A stretch of DNA of 64,000 nucleotides, taken from assembly GCA_028386065.3 (NCBI GenBank), contig JAKUCV010007507.1, positions 68,447-132,446 of the forward strand, in the 5' to 3' direction. Numbering within the stretch: position 1 is the first letter of the stretch; each line of letters opens with the position of its first letter. Below are positions 46,520-60,300 of this stretch, one piece after another. This stretch comes from Turnera subulata (taxonomy: Eukaryota > Streptophyta > Magnoliopsida > Malpighiales > Passifloraceae). The notes beneath the pieces were generated by a model. It ran no database searches, was not told where the DNA came from, and saw only the letters and a list, made by a program, of their open reading frames with translations. A program made the position numbers and the translations under genes.

Positions 46520-47839
46520 TCAACTGCACCTTCTTGAGATACAAACAAGGAACACAATGAGGAAGACTAAAGAAGACAACCCGATTGCCACACCAAGAAC
46601 AACCTTATTAGGCCCATGCTTCTGGTCTTTCTTGCTACTCGTATCATCTCCATCATCGTAATCTGAGGAATCAGGCTCGCTTTCATCTCCTGACGAGCCA
46701 TCTCTAGCTGGTGGTGGTGACATTGGCAGCCCATGCTTATCACAACGGGCAATCCCAAGCTTCAGTTTTGACGACAAAACTGTATGGTTGTAACACAAAT
46801 CCGCATTGCCACCAACCTTAAACACTTCCAATCTCTTCATGAAAGTAAGATTGAAAGGCAAAACACCATGGAACTGGTTGTTCTCAAGATTCAAGTACCT
46901 CAATTTCTTCATCTCAGTAAAGAACTTTGGTATTGTCCCATTGAGCTGGTTTGAACTCAGATCAAGATGAATCAAATCTGGCAGAGCTGATATCGAATCC
47001 GGGACCGACCCAGACAAAGAATTTGACGCCAAAGATACATTCTTTAGCGAAATCAGGTCTCCAAAATTGGTGGGTATTTCACCAGCAAGTGTATTAGAGG
47101 AAAGATTGAGACTTTCAAGGTTTTCAAGCATTGAAAGGGAACTGGGTATCTTTCCCTTAAGCCTGTTGCCTGAAAAATCCACATGGGTGAGATTGTAGTT
47201 GAGGTGTTTGGGTATGTAGCCAGTGACATTGGCATTGGAGATGGTAACAGACCTGAGCTTGTGCATATTACCAAGCACCACATAAAGGCCACTAGTGTTG
47301 ACAGGTACATTGGTTACAGTTAGATCAGTGAGGTTGACAAGGCGGGAGAGCCAGACACCAGTGAGGTGCCTAAGGGAGTGAATGCAAGTGAAGGAGTGCA
47401 AGGACAGGGCAAGATCTGCAGGGAAGCGGACAGGGGAGGCAGGGCAGTTGGTGAAAGAGAGAGATGTGAGGGTGGAGAGTGATTTCAAGGCAGTGTAGGT
47501 GAGGGAGAGATCAGTGGAGCAGTTGGAGAGATGGAGAGAGACTAGGTGGCGAAAGGGGGAGGAGGCGTCGCATAGGGTGGCGTTGTGAGGGGAAGGTTGA
47601 GTGCAGGGGTCCTTGGCAGTGGGGATGTCTAGTGATTGCAGTGCCCTGAGCTGCTTGGGGTCTAGAGTGGAGTGTGTGGAAGTTGAGGGAGTGGTTGGAG
47701 TTGGGGAGGAGATAGGGGAGGGAGTTGGGATGGTAGCTTTGGGGATAGTGGTGGCGTTGGTGGTGGTGCTGATGGCGGTGGCGGTGGAGAGTAAGAGGAG
47801 GAGCAGAGAGAGGCAGAGTGATGGCGGTGGAGATGGCAT
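46520..47839 (-). CDS. RLP51: LRR receptor-like protein, RLP51/SNC2-like
   Basis: Intronless frame of 439 residues. Signal peptide ([20 protein letters not shown]), a Ser/Thr/Pro-rich linker (about residues 25-58), a cap region with [15 protein letters not shown], then LRRs from about residue 100 to 350 with plant-type repeats ([40 protein letters not shown]). An acidic juxtamembrane stretch ([18 protein letters not shown]), one transmembrane helix ([20 protein letters not shown]) and a very short basic tail (ISRRCS) follow. There is no kinase. The small size, linker and tail match Arabidopsis RLP51/SNC2 (At4g18760), a cell-surface immune protein. The helix starts with a GxxxG motif (GVAIG), the motif affected in the snc2-1D mutant as I recall. 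Its position between DOT4 and CESA8 supports orthology. Confidence 0.85.
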   Translation of the reverse strand: MPSPPPSLCLSLLLLLLSTATAISTTTNATTIPKATIPTPSPISSPTPTTPSTSTHSTLDPKQLRALQSLDIPTAKDPCTQPSPHNATLCDASSPFRHLVSLHLSNCSTDLSLTYTALKSLSTLTSLSFTNCPASPVRFPADLALSLHSFTCIHSLRHLTGVWLSRLVNLTDLTVTNVPVNTSGLYVVLGNMHKLRSVTISNANVTGYIPKHLNYNLTHVDFSGNRLKGKIPSSLSMLENLESLNLSSNTLAGEIPTNFGDLISLKNVSLASNSLSGSVPDSISALPDLIHLDLSSNQLNGTIPKFFTEMKKLRYLNLENNQFHGVLPFNLTFMKRLEVFKVGGNADLCYNHTVLSSKLKLGIARCDKHGLPMSPPPARDGSSGDESEPDSSDYDDGDDTSSKKDQKHGPNKVVLGVAIGLSSLVFLIVFLVCISRRCS

Positions 47840-49571
47840 TGTGGAAGCAAAACACAGTGAGTTGAGCTTAGGGGGAGTGTAAGCTATGAAGTATGGGAAT
47901 GTGTGGATGCTTAGTAGTGTTGTGTGTAAGAGAAAAAGTTGAGCTTAGGGGAGCATCAGGTGTGGTGATTTTTCTTTATGTCCTAAGTGTTTCTGAGTTC
48001 TGACTTCATATGCAGATTTTAAGATTATAATTAAGTTTCTTTCGTATGCACCTCATCAATATATTAGTACATGTCCGCAAAATCAAATCTATTAGTACCA
48101 GTACTTTTAAGTTTTCTTTTTCTTTAAATTACTAAAGCTAGTTGATTTGTTTACTGTGAGAAAAGTTCTCATGCCATACTATTATTCTCCCTACCAGATG
48201 ATAGATTTAGTTGCTGATTTTTTTTTTTTGTTTCTGAAATGATAGTGGCTGAACTTAATGATTCTTTTTTGATAGGCACCTGAAAAATAGTTGCTGAAAC
48301 TTGATGATCTTTCTACTAAAGAAAATATATGAAGCTTAGAAATGATAGGCTTTCATTTCTATCTACTTGGAAAGTAAAGGGGACAAGGGTCAACTAGCTA
48401 AGTTGTCAGCATATTAGACTAGTGCAGTGAAGTATAAGCAAATGGTAATCAAAGTTAATTAATGCTAAAGCAGTGGTCCGTTGGAAAGTAGTGTATATAT
48501 ATATAATCACTATTTTTAAGCTGGAGTTCGATGGCTTCCAGCTTTTATCCTCCTCACCCTTTCTCTCTCTCTCTAGTAAAAGAAAACTCCACCAACGAGG
48601 ATTTTCAATCCTTCCTGCAACTTCACACCTACTTTACTATGCATTAATTTGTTGATGGCCCCTCTAAACACAGAATTAAGTTTACCAGCTGTTTCAGGAA
48701 TATAATTTTTCTAAATACCACCTCGGCTTTTAAAGTTTATGTGACTGACTAATCCAGTATGTAGTAGTTATTCTTTTTTTGTTAGTATTATACTTATGGC
48801 AATAGAAAAGGTTTTACTATTTATATATGTTGTGCATCATGGACCTAATGTTTCATTAGAAGCATGTGCTTCTTTACTAGTTTTCTACAGTCTTCTACCA
48901 AATGATGAACAATTTCTTGGGTTTTCTTTCTGGTTTCCTTCCTCACACGTTTCCCTCTGTATTTTAGCCGCAAAGGGGAAAAAAAGGAAAAAAGAAAAGT
49001 TGCTACAATGGCTTTACCCAAAATGTTAATTCATACAAAGATGCATTCAGAATACTTTTTGCTCTTTTTATGTTTGGGAAGGAGGTGGATGGACTCCGAT
49101 GGAGTTGTTCCTCTGTTACATCATGAAAATTAGAAAAAAAAAAAATTAGACATGTGAGGTCTGTGATTTGAGTCCCATTTTCCGCATCCAAAGTATAAAA
49201 ATAAAGAAAAAAAAAGCTACTACTAATTTTGATGCACCTATTAGATGGTAATTTGTGATCGTTTCTTTCAATTATATTGATCTTTTTTTTTTCTTTTCTG
49301 AACCGAAGATTATATAGATTTGAGCAAGGAAATATTAATGCAAAATAAAAAGCAACTTTTGTTCCTCCTTCTGCATCTCTTTTTTCTTCTTACAAAATAA
49401 ATTGATTGGACATGGCAAGACACAACAGATAAGAGGACCACATTATCAGTGGAAGAAAAAACTGTAGAATTTGAGGACAATATGGTCGGTCATGTGAGTG
49501 ACCATTGTGGACCAAATGTCTCCAGGGCCAGTTTTGTTATCAATTACGATGAGATAGGTCATTATCATATA
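47840..49571. other. Upstream region of RLP51-like gene and spacer
   Basis: AT-rich sequence with several T runs. Promoter of the RLP gene is presumably within the first kilobase. No gene, and no MYB98-like exon, which occupies this interval in Arabidopsis. Confidence 0.5.
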
Positions 49572-49853
49572 CTCCCTCTGATCCACAATAGATGACGCTT
49601 AAGACTTTTAATTTTGTTTCAGAATATATGACGTTTAGCAAGCATTAAAATTTTTTTCCATATTTACCCATATTTAATTAACCAACTACTTCCTAACTAC
49701 TTCCTTATTTACCCATGCTTTTATTTCTTGGGAGAATAAAAAGGATAAATTAGTAATTTAAATATCAAAATTTAATGAAAATAGATCTATTTAATGCTTC
49801 CCTTAATGGGAATGCAAATACCTTAAACGTCATCTATTGTGGATCAGAGGGAG
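49572..49853. mobile_element. Stowaway-type MITE
   Basis: 282 bp flanked by TA dinucleotides (49570-49571, 49854-49855). Terminal inverted repeats of about 26 bp are perfect: CTCCCTCTGATCCACAATAG and its complement at the right end. CTCCCTC ends with TA target duplication are the mark of Tc1/mariner-driven Stowaway elements. It has no coding capacity. Confidence 0.9.
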
Positions 49854-49855
49854 TA

Positions 49856-50226
49856 CAACAAATAAAATACGGCGAGAGCGATGTAATAATCTGCTGAGAA
49901 ATTCCTATCAAAACAGTCTACAGAGAGATGATCAGACATATATGATAAATCATGAGAAATGGACAACACTATCTTGCGTCATTTCGTTTTGTCTTCTCAA
50001 TACATAAGGGAAGAAGAATGTATTGCCCTTTTGTATGCAAAACTGAAGTCTAAGCACATCTGTTTTGTTCACATCAATACAATTTTATGTTCAAAACTGA
50101 TAAAGAAAAAAAAAAAAACAAAACCATCTTGCAGCTCATAAAGAACTGACTGCAAATTCCCATAATAAGATTGTACACCACTTATATCAAAGGTCTTACT
50201 AGCAGAGTTGTGATGGTGGCAGTAAC
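49856..50226 (-). other. 3' flank of CESA8
   Basis: Likely 3' UTR and downstream region of the cellulose synthase gene on the minus strand. No other feature seen. Confidence 0.45.
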
Positions 50227-53200
50227 TCAGCAGTCTATGGAAATGCAGTTTGCAGATATCAATGTGTCATCAACTTTGTTAACAAATGGATTGATCTTGA
50301 CCCAGACAAGGGAGAAGACTGAGGCCAACAGCACTGACCAGAGCACAACAATGGTCGGTGTTCGGTTCTGGCGACCCATTAGACCCTTGAGGAATGGATA
50401 TAGATGGAGGATCACCCAGAAGGCAAAGAACACCTTTCCAAATAGAGGTCCCCATGCTTCATAACCTTTGTTGAGTGCATCAGAGAATCCAGCCACGACA
50501 CCAACAATGTTGATTATCAGGAGTGTTGTTGGAGGAATAAGCACAGTTGTCCATTTCACTATATACAGCTCTCCAAATTCTCCATCCTCAGCTGCCTTTG
50601 CAGTGACAGTGAAGTTGGTGTCAATGCCAGCCAACATCTTCAGGAATCCTTGGAAGACAGCGAAAAGATGGGCCGAAACACCTCCAATAACCCAAAACTG
50701 CTCGTTACGCCACAAGTCTTCGATGCTGACACCACTCCATCTTAGCTCAAGGATAGCCGTGGCGATGATGGAGATAAAGAGGCCAAGGAAAAGCATACTC
50801 GCCAGGTTTGAGAGCTGTATCAGTCACCAGATATGATGAGTTAATAAATTTCAGTATTTTAGTGCAGGATCAGAAAGTGGGAAGTTAAAGAAATTACCGT
50901 TGGTATGATGAACTTTCCAGTGAGCAAGCAAACTGCAGGAATGATACAATAGGCAATGAGAGGGAGGGAAGTGAAGGGGTAAACAATGGTGTTTATGTAT
51001 GCCATTCTTTGGAGCCCCTTAAGACGGCCCCCTCCAAATCCATACCAAAGGGGACAGTGTCTGCTCAGGAAAATTTCCACTGACCCAAGAGCCCAACGGA
51101 GAACTTGGTGCAATCGATCAGACAAGTTGATGGGAGCAGACCCTTTGAAACAAGGCCTTAAGGGCATGCAGTAAATGGATCTCCATCCTCGGCAGTGCAT
51201 CTTGAAGCCAGTTAGGATATCCTCAGTCACTGACCCGTATATCCAGCCAATCTGATGAGAAGGCATAGGCAGAATTTTGCCGTCAGAAGTAAGTCAAATA
51301 TCAACGCTGGAATAAAGGTTAATGCAAGAAGTGAAGGAAATGTCTTAGGTAAGACAACTAAGAGCATGAGAAACTATGCAGCATTCACAAGAGGAACATG
51401 TTATGAAAAAATCTAATATTGATCTGGATCGGTGGTAGTTGATAGAAGAAATTAGTTAATTTCTCTTAATGCACTTGAGTTTTAACAATTTCTGGAACTG
51501 AAACTTTTGGACTAAGTGGAAGTTTCACCTCTTTTCCCCACTCAGTCTTCTCTTCATAGCCGCAGCTAATGACATGAATAGCTTCCTTGATGAGTTGTGA
51601 GGGGTTGGCTGAATCTGGCACTCCTCCATTCTCCATTAGTGTAGACTCAATGAACACAGCAGACAAACCAAAAGTTTTCTCAAAACTCATCTGGGAGATC
51701 AGCATTGACCTCTCATACTCGTCATAATCTGCAAGGTGCAAATTCCCAGTAGGCCTTAGCTTATGAGAACTGGATAAGCTAAAGATCAAATACCAACAAT
51801 TTTAAAAAACCAAACTTACTATCAATCTCTGTAAGATTAAAGATGGCAGCATTGAGATCCTCTCGTTTAGCATCTCGGTAAACCTCAGCCATATCTTTAG
51901 CGGGTTTCTTCTTTGAAGGACAGCAGCAAGAGAAGCAGCCACCCGACGAGGACTCCTTTCGTAAGGCAGGCATAGATGGAGGTCCATAACCATAAAGTGC
52001 TTGTCTATTGAAAACACAACCTGTTCCCACATACACTGGTCCTTGAATTCCATCAAGTCCTTTCATGTTAACCTGAAAATAAAATATAAAAGTGTTACCA
52101 AGATTCTGAAAATCGAGCATAAAGGAGTTCCATGACTCTTTAGGCTAACTCATCCATTGTGGACCTTGTGCATTTAAGTAGCTTTCGTACCTAGCAGAGA
52201 AACTTTTGTGTTTGTTCATGTTTATATACATATAAACTTTGGTAAAAATTTGCTCAAATGTTTTGAACTGCATCTCTTTATCCTTCTATAGACAACACAA
52301 AGCATTGCAATTGATGATGGGAAGAATAAGCAAGCTTCGGACTTACATCAAAGAAAACTACGTTGCGATTGGCATATCGATCACTCTTATCTATGCCATC
52401 AAACCTCTGAGGGAACTGAACAAAGCACACATCCCGGCCAACTTGCGGGTCCATGAAGATGCACATTGCCTCTCGAACTGCCTGGCTATTGTTTACGTAG
52501 TGGTCACAATCAAGATTGAGGATATAGGGAGCATTTGTAAGAATTGCAGACACTCTCACCTGCGCGGAGCCATTGATACAAGTTTTAGTGTAACATGCAG
52601 TCAGCTTGAAACGTTACTGATCATAAAATTATTTATATGCTCACCAGAGCATTTTCAGCTCCAGCCTTTTTGTGGTGTTGGTAACCAGGTCTCTTCTCTC
52701 TGGAGACATAGACCAGACGAGGAAGTTCATTTCCTTCAATGTCACGAGCTCCAGTATTCCCGAGAAAGACCTGAAGAGGAAGGAGCATATGTTCAAATGT
52801 GATCTAAAGACAACATGAAGCCTGTTTTGCAAAATTTTCTGTAACTGTACAAGTGGACCACAAAGTTTTGAGTGATTAGCCATGTATATTGCAGAAACAA
52901 AATGAAAATACTCATCAAAATCCTTCCTGAGAAAAATAAAGGCAGAAATGGAACTGCCTGCTTTATTCTAAAGACAGATGAATGTGGACGATGTATCTTA
53001 GTGGCACCTCTTCTTGAATTTCACTAAACTTGACAGTGTCTACTAGACCTCTTATCAGTTTTAATGGCCTTCACAGATGCAGGAGGTATAAAAGATACCA
53101 GGATTCTGTTCTCATCTTTTACCATGCAATATAGCTTCTTTGCAGCATTGAGCCTGAAACTATTCAAGCAACAGAAAAAGTTTGACAATCAACTAATAAA

Positions 53201-55897
53201 CTAGTAATTCAACCTGAATCATGCCAGGATGATCACGGGGGTTGTTTCCAGGCCAAGGCGTTCCATCTTGCATGGTCCATCCCTCATCAGGTGTTTTCTG
53301 AGCCCTTGCAACCAATGCATTAATTCGAATTTTGTACTCTTCATAATCCCTCTGTAACAAAACATTACGCAATGAGGTTATAGTTTCCAGATAAGCAATA
53401 ACACATGATGCCTACATCAAATTGGCATGAACGTTCAGGAGTTCAGCTGCTTACTTTCATTGCTCTACGTTCTTTCACGAAAGAAGGCTGCACCTTATCT
53501 TTCAAGTAATCAATCTTTTGTGAGAAGTAAAACTCTGGTGCTCTTGGTTCAATTGAATATTTTTTGCAGAATGGAACCCACTTCCTCGCGAAGTCAGCTG
53601 TTTCGGCTAATGATTCAAATGTAAGCATGGCAGCACCATCATCAGAAACATAGCATGAGACTTTGTCCACAGGATAGTCCAGGGCAAGAATGGAAAGGAC
53701 TGTATTAGCAGTGATCAGTGGCGGCTCTTTCATTGGATCCACTGTACTCACAAAAAAATCCACAGCAGCAAGCTGGGAAGGCTCACCCTCTTTCTCATAC
53801 CTGACATGGCATCAAGGCAATCAAAATTCATGCAATTTATGTCTATGGTTGTCATCTATATCTGTCTCAGATGTTTCTAGTTGCAAACTATGAGCCAAAT
53901 ATGATCCATTCATGATTTTGATTTCTTCTGCTACATGCAATTCCCTGGAAGCTTAGCCAATTAATCTTTGACATGAGGAAGAATGAAAAATAGGTTTCAG
54001 GTGAAAAGGTTAAAAACTTAAAACTTTTGTCTGGTTGAGTCTAGTTTGCCTAATTTGACTAATGTTTGTAACCAAGTATGGTAATGGAACTCGGTCAGCT
54101 AAAGAAAAGGCTGAATTTTGCAGATCATGGTATCTTCAGAATTTCTTTAAATCAAAGTAACTCCTCGCAATTCTTAATTATCTTTATTGGATTTAGTAAT
54201 ATGTTCAAGATTTATGCAAGCAACAATGAGTACCTTGCTGATAACCTGTCAATATAGGTTTCTCTATTGACAGGAGTCCACTTGGGGAACTGATCCAAGA
54301 CCCAAGAAAATGCAAACCAAATCTCACATATCACAGAAGTAAGCCACAGGCCAATAGCACTGTCAACAGGATGTGTTATTCTGTAATGGAAGAAAAGGCC
54401 CAGAATGACCAGTCGCATTATTATCACTGCTCTGTATGGTGTGAGTTTGTTGCGAGGAATTGGGTAAACAATTGAAAGTGGCTCTGAAGCTTCTGCAGTC
54501 CTGCACATCATAAAAGAATTATCAATTCCTCTTGGTACATCTTAAAAAACAATTAACACTAATCTTTTTCTGCTGGACCAAATAGTCACTAATTCCTTGT
54601 TTTTGGTATACTTACTGCTTCTCTTCCATCTGTTGCTCTGGTGGAATTTCAGCCGTTTCCTTTTCAACTTTAGGGGTATTTTTCTTCTTCTTATTATTCT
54701 TTTTGTCCTTCCAACTCTCGACCCGGTTCTTCCAAATTGGATTTCCAGATTCATCATTCAGTTCTTCAAGAAACACAGGAGATGAGATAATGAACAAGAG
54801 TTCACCAGAGAGTGTCCTGCGGTTGTCCTATTTTCTTCCTTTTCTTATTGTTCATAGAGATCCTAGGAAATCAAGGACGCAATGAATATGATTCGAAAAA
54901 TAACTATTGTAACTTACCACTATCCAGTGTAGACACACTACTGATATGCCTGGCGTGAATCCCAACATCCTGCCATAGTGAATTACAGAAAGCTGTCAAA
55001 TTTCTAGAATTCAAAACCTCCATACTTAAACATTTTGGTGTTAAAATGTTTGATTTGAAAACTTTGGGATAATACTAAAATCATAATTTTTTTGCGCTCT
55101 TTTATGAAAGATCTGAATATTCTGAGTTCTAATTCTTCCTGGGGTGCATCAGGAAAAGATGATAATACCTGAGAGCCGTTGCTAAGGTGAGCTGGCGTTG
55201 CGGATTGATTTCCGGTGCCCTTGTTTTCAACTTCATCCAACAAGTTCTCTGGAGAATTCAGTCACATTGTTAGCTTATGCAGAAAGGAAAAATGAAAATT
55301 TAGGATCGTATCAGAGAGACAATTCCAATCATTCCAAGTTTTTAAGCCTTTTTTTATGGCTCTTTCATAAAAAGATTGACGTTTGTACTTAAGCAAACAG
55401 GACTTACTAAACATTTCACTCTTCGTAAAACTGTTTACAACATCCAAGCAAAGTGTACTAACTAATTGTACATGAATGAAAAGACATGCGAAATCCTGGT
55501 GAAACGAATTCAGGAAAACAGTAGTTAATAATATCAGGCATGTGATGTAAATGATTTACTCCAGTATTAGTTTATAAAAACCAGATACCAGTTCAATCTC
55601 TAAACATGATAAAACTTACAAAATTATATAAACCAAGTTCTTTAAAAGCAGAAGTATTTGATCAAACTAGGGGATAAAACTCAGTTAGGTGAAGAGGACT
55701 CTTTAGATGGGGGTGGTACCATCATATGGAGAACCACATCTCAAGCAAACTTTCCGTCCCTCCTTGACCTCATACTCAAAGCAGGACTTGCACATAAGAT
55801 AATTGCATTCATGGCAAGCCAGAAACAGCTCTCCGTTTGCATTGTGCCCGACCTGCTCACCACAGGTATGGCATAAGGGTACACCAGAATCCATCAT
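50227..55897 (-). CDS. CESA8: Cellulose synthase catalytic subunit, CESA8 (IRX1) type
   Basis: Thirteen coding exons, high to low: 55897-55720, 55248-55169, 54969-54918, 54763-54616, 54500-54234, 53800-53455, 53351-53214, 52770-52645, 52559-52347, 52072-51820, 51728-51529, 51251-50898, 50814-50227. They sum to 2943 bases, 980 residues plus stop. The start is [17 protein letters not shown] (the upstream GTG is not used). Order: RING-like zinc finger (four CxxC pairs), variable region, two TM helices, glycosyltransferase-2 domain with [24 protein letters not shown] and QVLRW, then six TM helices ending ANCISIDC. Variable-region words ([31 protein letters not shown]) match CESA8, which with CESA4 and CESA7 makes secondary-wall cellulose in xylem at the plasma membrane. 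All junctions are GT-AG with consistent phase. Confidence 0.96.
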
Positions 55898-57341
55898 CGT
55901 TTCTTGAAATCCCACGCTACTACAACAATCCTCTGATCAAAAGGGTCTCTCTCCCTCTTCTTGGCCTGGCCTTTCTGTTTTCGTCTTGTTCTTATATACC
56001 AAAGCCCTCTAAACCAAAGGCCAGGTTGTTTTTCTTGCAAGAAGGTGGAACTGATGTGTTTTGTAATGGTGAAGTGGCGGTGGTTGGTGGGGCATGGAAG
56101 TTGGAGAGTTGGTGTCATTAGTTCTGCAGGGTGAGTGAGAGGGTCGAGAAGCAAGGTCTTGTTTTCTTTGGGGTTGTGTTGTGTTGTCGGGAGAAGACAA
56201 AAGAGATTTGAAATTTTTGCGGGAAGTTTAAGGAAGGTTTTGGTTGGGCTGGGTACATCTTTAACTAACAAAGCTTAGCATGCAATACAAGTCCCTGTCT
56301 TGAAAACTAACACGTACTTGTACAGAGATGGGTGTGGGCTTCTGACACCACCAAAAAACAAAAGAGAAAATAAAAAGAGAAGGGTGTGGGCTAGAATCGG
56401 AAGCTGGGAAGCGAATAGTGGCATTACTGGTATATAAATACAAGGTTCAATCTCGATGTAAAGGGCAGATTCTTTTCAACATGGTTCTATTCTTAAGCTC
56501 TCACGAAATTCTTAGTTGAATCAGTAATTTAGCGTACGAAATGGAGCAGTTCTTTATGCAGGTGAGGCAACAGATGAGTATTGACCAATTGTTTTCTACT
56601 TGTTTTCAATGTGGCATCAAACATCTAAGTTCTTTTTGGCCTCGTTATGCAGCAAAAAGTGGAATAGTTTCTTCTTGTGGATCGTCAGCAATGCGTGAAG
56701 GGATATCTACGGAATTTCCTTTTCTGGACCATTCACCTATTGGGCAATGGAAGCGATATATCTCTTTGTTATCATAAATAACTAATGGAGAAACTTATAT
56801 CTGAATATTGATAGAGAATCCTATATCACAGCAGATGTAAGAATCCTGTCTATTATCAAGGATTAAAATCCCATAACAATAACGAGAATAACAATCAAGT
56901 AACCCTTAATTTTTTATATCATGTTCGATATTTTCATATGCTACCGGCTAGGTTTACAAAAGATAATACAATTCAGATCATACAACTACTCTATCTGTGG
57001 CATGCCACAGATAGAGTACCCAATACCATAAAAGCTCTAGTGAATCCTAAGTTGCAACAAGTCTTAGTATCTATGCGCCTGAATCACTGATGTGCTAAAA
57101 AATAGGACTGGAATAATCAGTCTCAAGGGACTTAAACTACAGATACCTACTGAAAAAGCAGCCTCAGTTGTGAGGGTTCGTATAGCAAGCTAAGATAAGC
57201 TCCTGTATCATAGATGATTAGCAGTAGTAGCTATGGCACGCTGCCTCATGCATTCTTAAGAAAGGATTTGAAACAAGAAAGAACTCTCTGGCAGCAAAAA
57301 TAGTCGTGCTCCTGTGGTGTTGATGATTTCATGCATACAAT
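55898..57341. other. CESA8 promoter and spacer to the WD40 gene
   Basis: Contains the CESA8 5' UTR and promoter; a TATA-like 'tatttatata' (minus strand) lies near 56432. From about 56800 the sequence leads into the 3' flank of the WD40 gene. No further gene seen; short frames at 55837-56121 and 56541-56777 are not recognised. Confidence 0.5.
56082..56088 (-). promoter_or_regulatory. AC-II-like element upstream of CESA8
   Basis: The minus strand reads ACCAACC about 185 bases upstream of the CESA8 start codon. ACCAACC is the AC-II element and fits the SMRE consensus ACC(A/T)A(A/C)(T/C) bound by MYB46/MYB83-type secondary-wall regulators. A 7-mer can occur by chance and may lie in the 5' UTR. 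Confidence 0.35.
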
Positions 57342-60300
57342 TTATGATACAGAATAGACCTTGACAACTTTTGTTGTATCACAGATGATTAGATTTTCCG
57401 ATTCAGCTGGTGTGGAACAGAGCCAATTAACCTGCAAAAATTTGGTAGTTTGAGATGACAAGATTACAGCAGATGGATGGATAAGGGACAGGAGAAATAA
57501 AAAATAATATATTGCAAGAGGAGCTGACGATACACCACCTTTTTGTTCAAGTTGATGTTGAGACATAGAATATCATTATTCCCACTGCTCTGTGCTGCAT
57601 CTGGATATCGGGAGAAATTCCAAACCTTTACTGCCTTGTCATTCCCTCCAGAAATTATGAATTTCCCCCTCTCGCCAAACAACGAAAAGGCCACGCAAGA
57701 AACAGCAGCAGTATGGCCACCAACAGAGTAATCCAAATGCATCCTATTTCTTTGATTTTGATCAAGAACTTCAGTACCTGCAGCTGAACTGCTGTCTTTA
57801 GATGTTGATTGAGATCCTTTCCTTGCTTTTGCTATACTTTTGGATCTCATGGCAGCAAGCTCCAGTTCGATGTTTATCACGTCAACAACCCCATCACCCC
57901 TTGCGACAACACATACTTTGTCTGACTTCTCCAACATATCCACGTCTGGAACTGCTATTGCATGAACAAATGCGGGATTGAAACATTGTGGCGAGTTGCT
58001 ACCACTCTTCATATCAGGCAAACCTGACAACGATGTATAAGGTTAAGAGATTAGGAAACAAGCTAGTACAAAAGAAAAGGAAACTTCCTTCCAATGCTGT
58101 AGAAAATATAAACATAACATTAGATTTGAAAATGACCATTAGCCACAGACAAATTCTACCATGCCATGTAATTGGGTAAATGCATAGAATATGACTATAA
58201 ACAATTCAATTGCACAACTACAACTTGAATTCGTTGGGAGTATTAGATGAAGGAAAAACAGGGAAATAAGGGAAATAACAGCACAGGCATAAAAGCCAAG
58301 CCATTCATATATATGCATACCAAAGTCCATGATTTTGATTGCACGCCCTTTGGAGAAGTCCCACATAACAAGTTTCGAGTCGAGACCTCCAGTGATCACT
58401 GTCAAAAATTTCGTGTATGATCAATATAACTATACTATAAAGTGAAGCTACTAGCGGTTATTTGATTAATACAAGGTAGTAATTGGTCTAGCTCATTATT
58501 TCACAACAGATAATTTTCAGATTCATACTTTAGTCCAAATCTATAACACAGGCAGAGAAAGTACCTTCCCAAGGTTTCCAAGGAATGAACTGCACACTGC
58601 TACAAATCTACTACACAGTCAAGTTAACTATGACAACGGGTAATACAAATATGCCATTCATAGTCCTCCTAGCTACCAGAAGCAGAATCATTAGAGGCAG
58701 AAGACATGAAGTTGCTAAATCATCAATGGGAATAAATTCAAGATTAAAAATAAAAGAGAAGATTTATCGAAGAAAGAAAGTCTCGTCCTAAGCCACTTCC
58801 ACACCTTCAGATGTTTCAAAACTTTAAATTTCACAGGTACGCAACATTTACTGAAAACCAATCCAAACATGAGTGGGACTAATGAGTAAGGATACACTCG
58901 TATGACCAGCTCTTAGTGTTTTATAAAGGCAATCCTGTCGAATGTCGATTATCTGCCACTCCAAAATCATCAACATTAGTTATTTTCATGAGTTTCTTAA
59001 GGCAGGATAGACTGCGCAAGAGAAAACAAACCAATATTACTGCAAACAGAAGGTTCAGACAAAAAGTGGTAATATGACGAAGATGCTCAATGTTTTATGG
59101 AACATGAAATTTATGTTTAAATATCCCAGTAGAACAGCACATCCAAATTTTTTGCTGCCATACATTTAAACTACATGACTGAAAACCTGAAACTATTTGT
59201 TGCGATACATCTTTAAGTACAGGACTGAAACCGGAAACTACTTGTTTTCTTCATATAGAGTAGTCCTCTTAACACTATATTGTAACATTTGGTTTCGATA
59301 AGAAACAGGGATTTTTCAACCTACACGGTATTGAACGTAAGTTTTGTTTTTATGAATTTCACAGTTCTGTACGGAGCTGCCTTCAGCAAACACACGGTAG
59401 CACGAAATGAAAATAAGTTTCAGTACACAGAAAAGTTTATAACGCTCCTGCTCCATATCCCGCCGCTGTTTGTGATAATGAAATATAACTATCTCCTAGC
59501 AAGAGGGCACGGTTGTCACAAATGTGTTTCTACAAAGTTTTTTCCACCTAAGAAAAAAAATGCACGTCACTGTAGATTATGCCAATTAATCGAGAACCAA
59601 GGAATGCCACTTCCAAAAAGTAACACTATCTACGATGTTACAGGAATGATATGGCTTCTGCACAAGGTCCCTCTCCCTTCAAACATATTATTTTGACCCA
59701 CCCCATCCTCCCCAGTTTATGTCAAAGTAGTAGAAAAAGCAAACAGAACAAGTACATGTCCATCAAAAGCTAGTAGCATCAACCGAAAATAAGGCAATGA
59801 CATGATAAACATTTCAAAACCTTAACATCACCGCTATCATCTGTGGAAGCAAGAAAAGCAGCCTTAGAATTGCAAGCAATCTGCACAAATTAGGCACCAG
59901 AATCCCATTACATTAATTTTACATAACGCATCAGAGCAATAAGGAGTAACAAAACTGAAGTACCAAATTTCAATCTACAATCAACTTTACGCTGTTGACC
60001 ACTCCATACTATTTCAATGTAGTTCGAAACTTAAACCAGATACAATTCAAAGAAATTGCTTACATTTGAAGCAGAGGAATTGCAATTACCTGATTTATTT
60101 CCTCCTTATTATAACGATAACTCCTCATTGGCGTCCAGGGAATAGCCTTGAGATAACAGAATCAAAAGAACACCACACAACTTAATCACCAGAACTAACA
60201 ACACACAGAGAAGAAGATACCGTATAGTGTAATATTAGCTTACCATACGCATATCAAAGCTTTTCACTTCACTTCCTGAGGAAACGAATATAACGTCTTC

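Noticed and set aside
47840..50226. MYB98 orthologue expected from synteny
   Set aside because: No R2R3 MYB motif seen in any frame. The interval holds only AT-rich sequence and a Stowaway MITE.
50468..50836. 122-codon plus-strand frame over the CESA8 last exon
   Set aside because: Antisense shadow of the well-supported CESA8 exon.
56541..56777. 78-codon plus-strand frame MEQFFMQVRQQM...
   Set aside because: No recognised domain and no supporting splice or promoter signals; intergenic chance frame more likely.
59289..59696. 135-codon plus-strand frame
   Set aside because: Lies wholly in intron 5 of the minus-strand WD40 gene and shows no family features.
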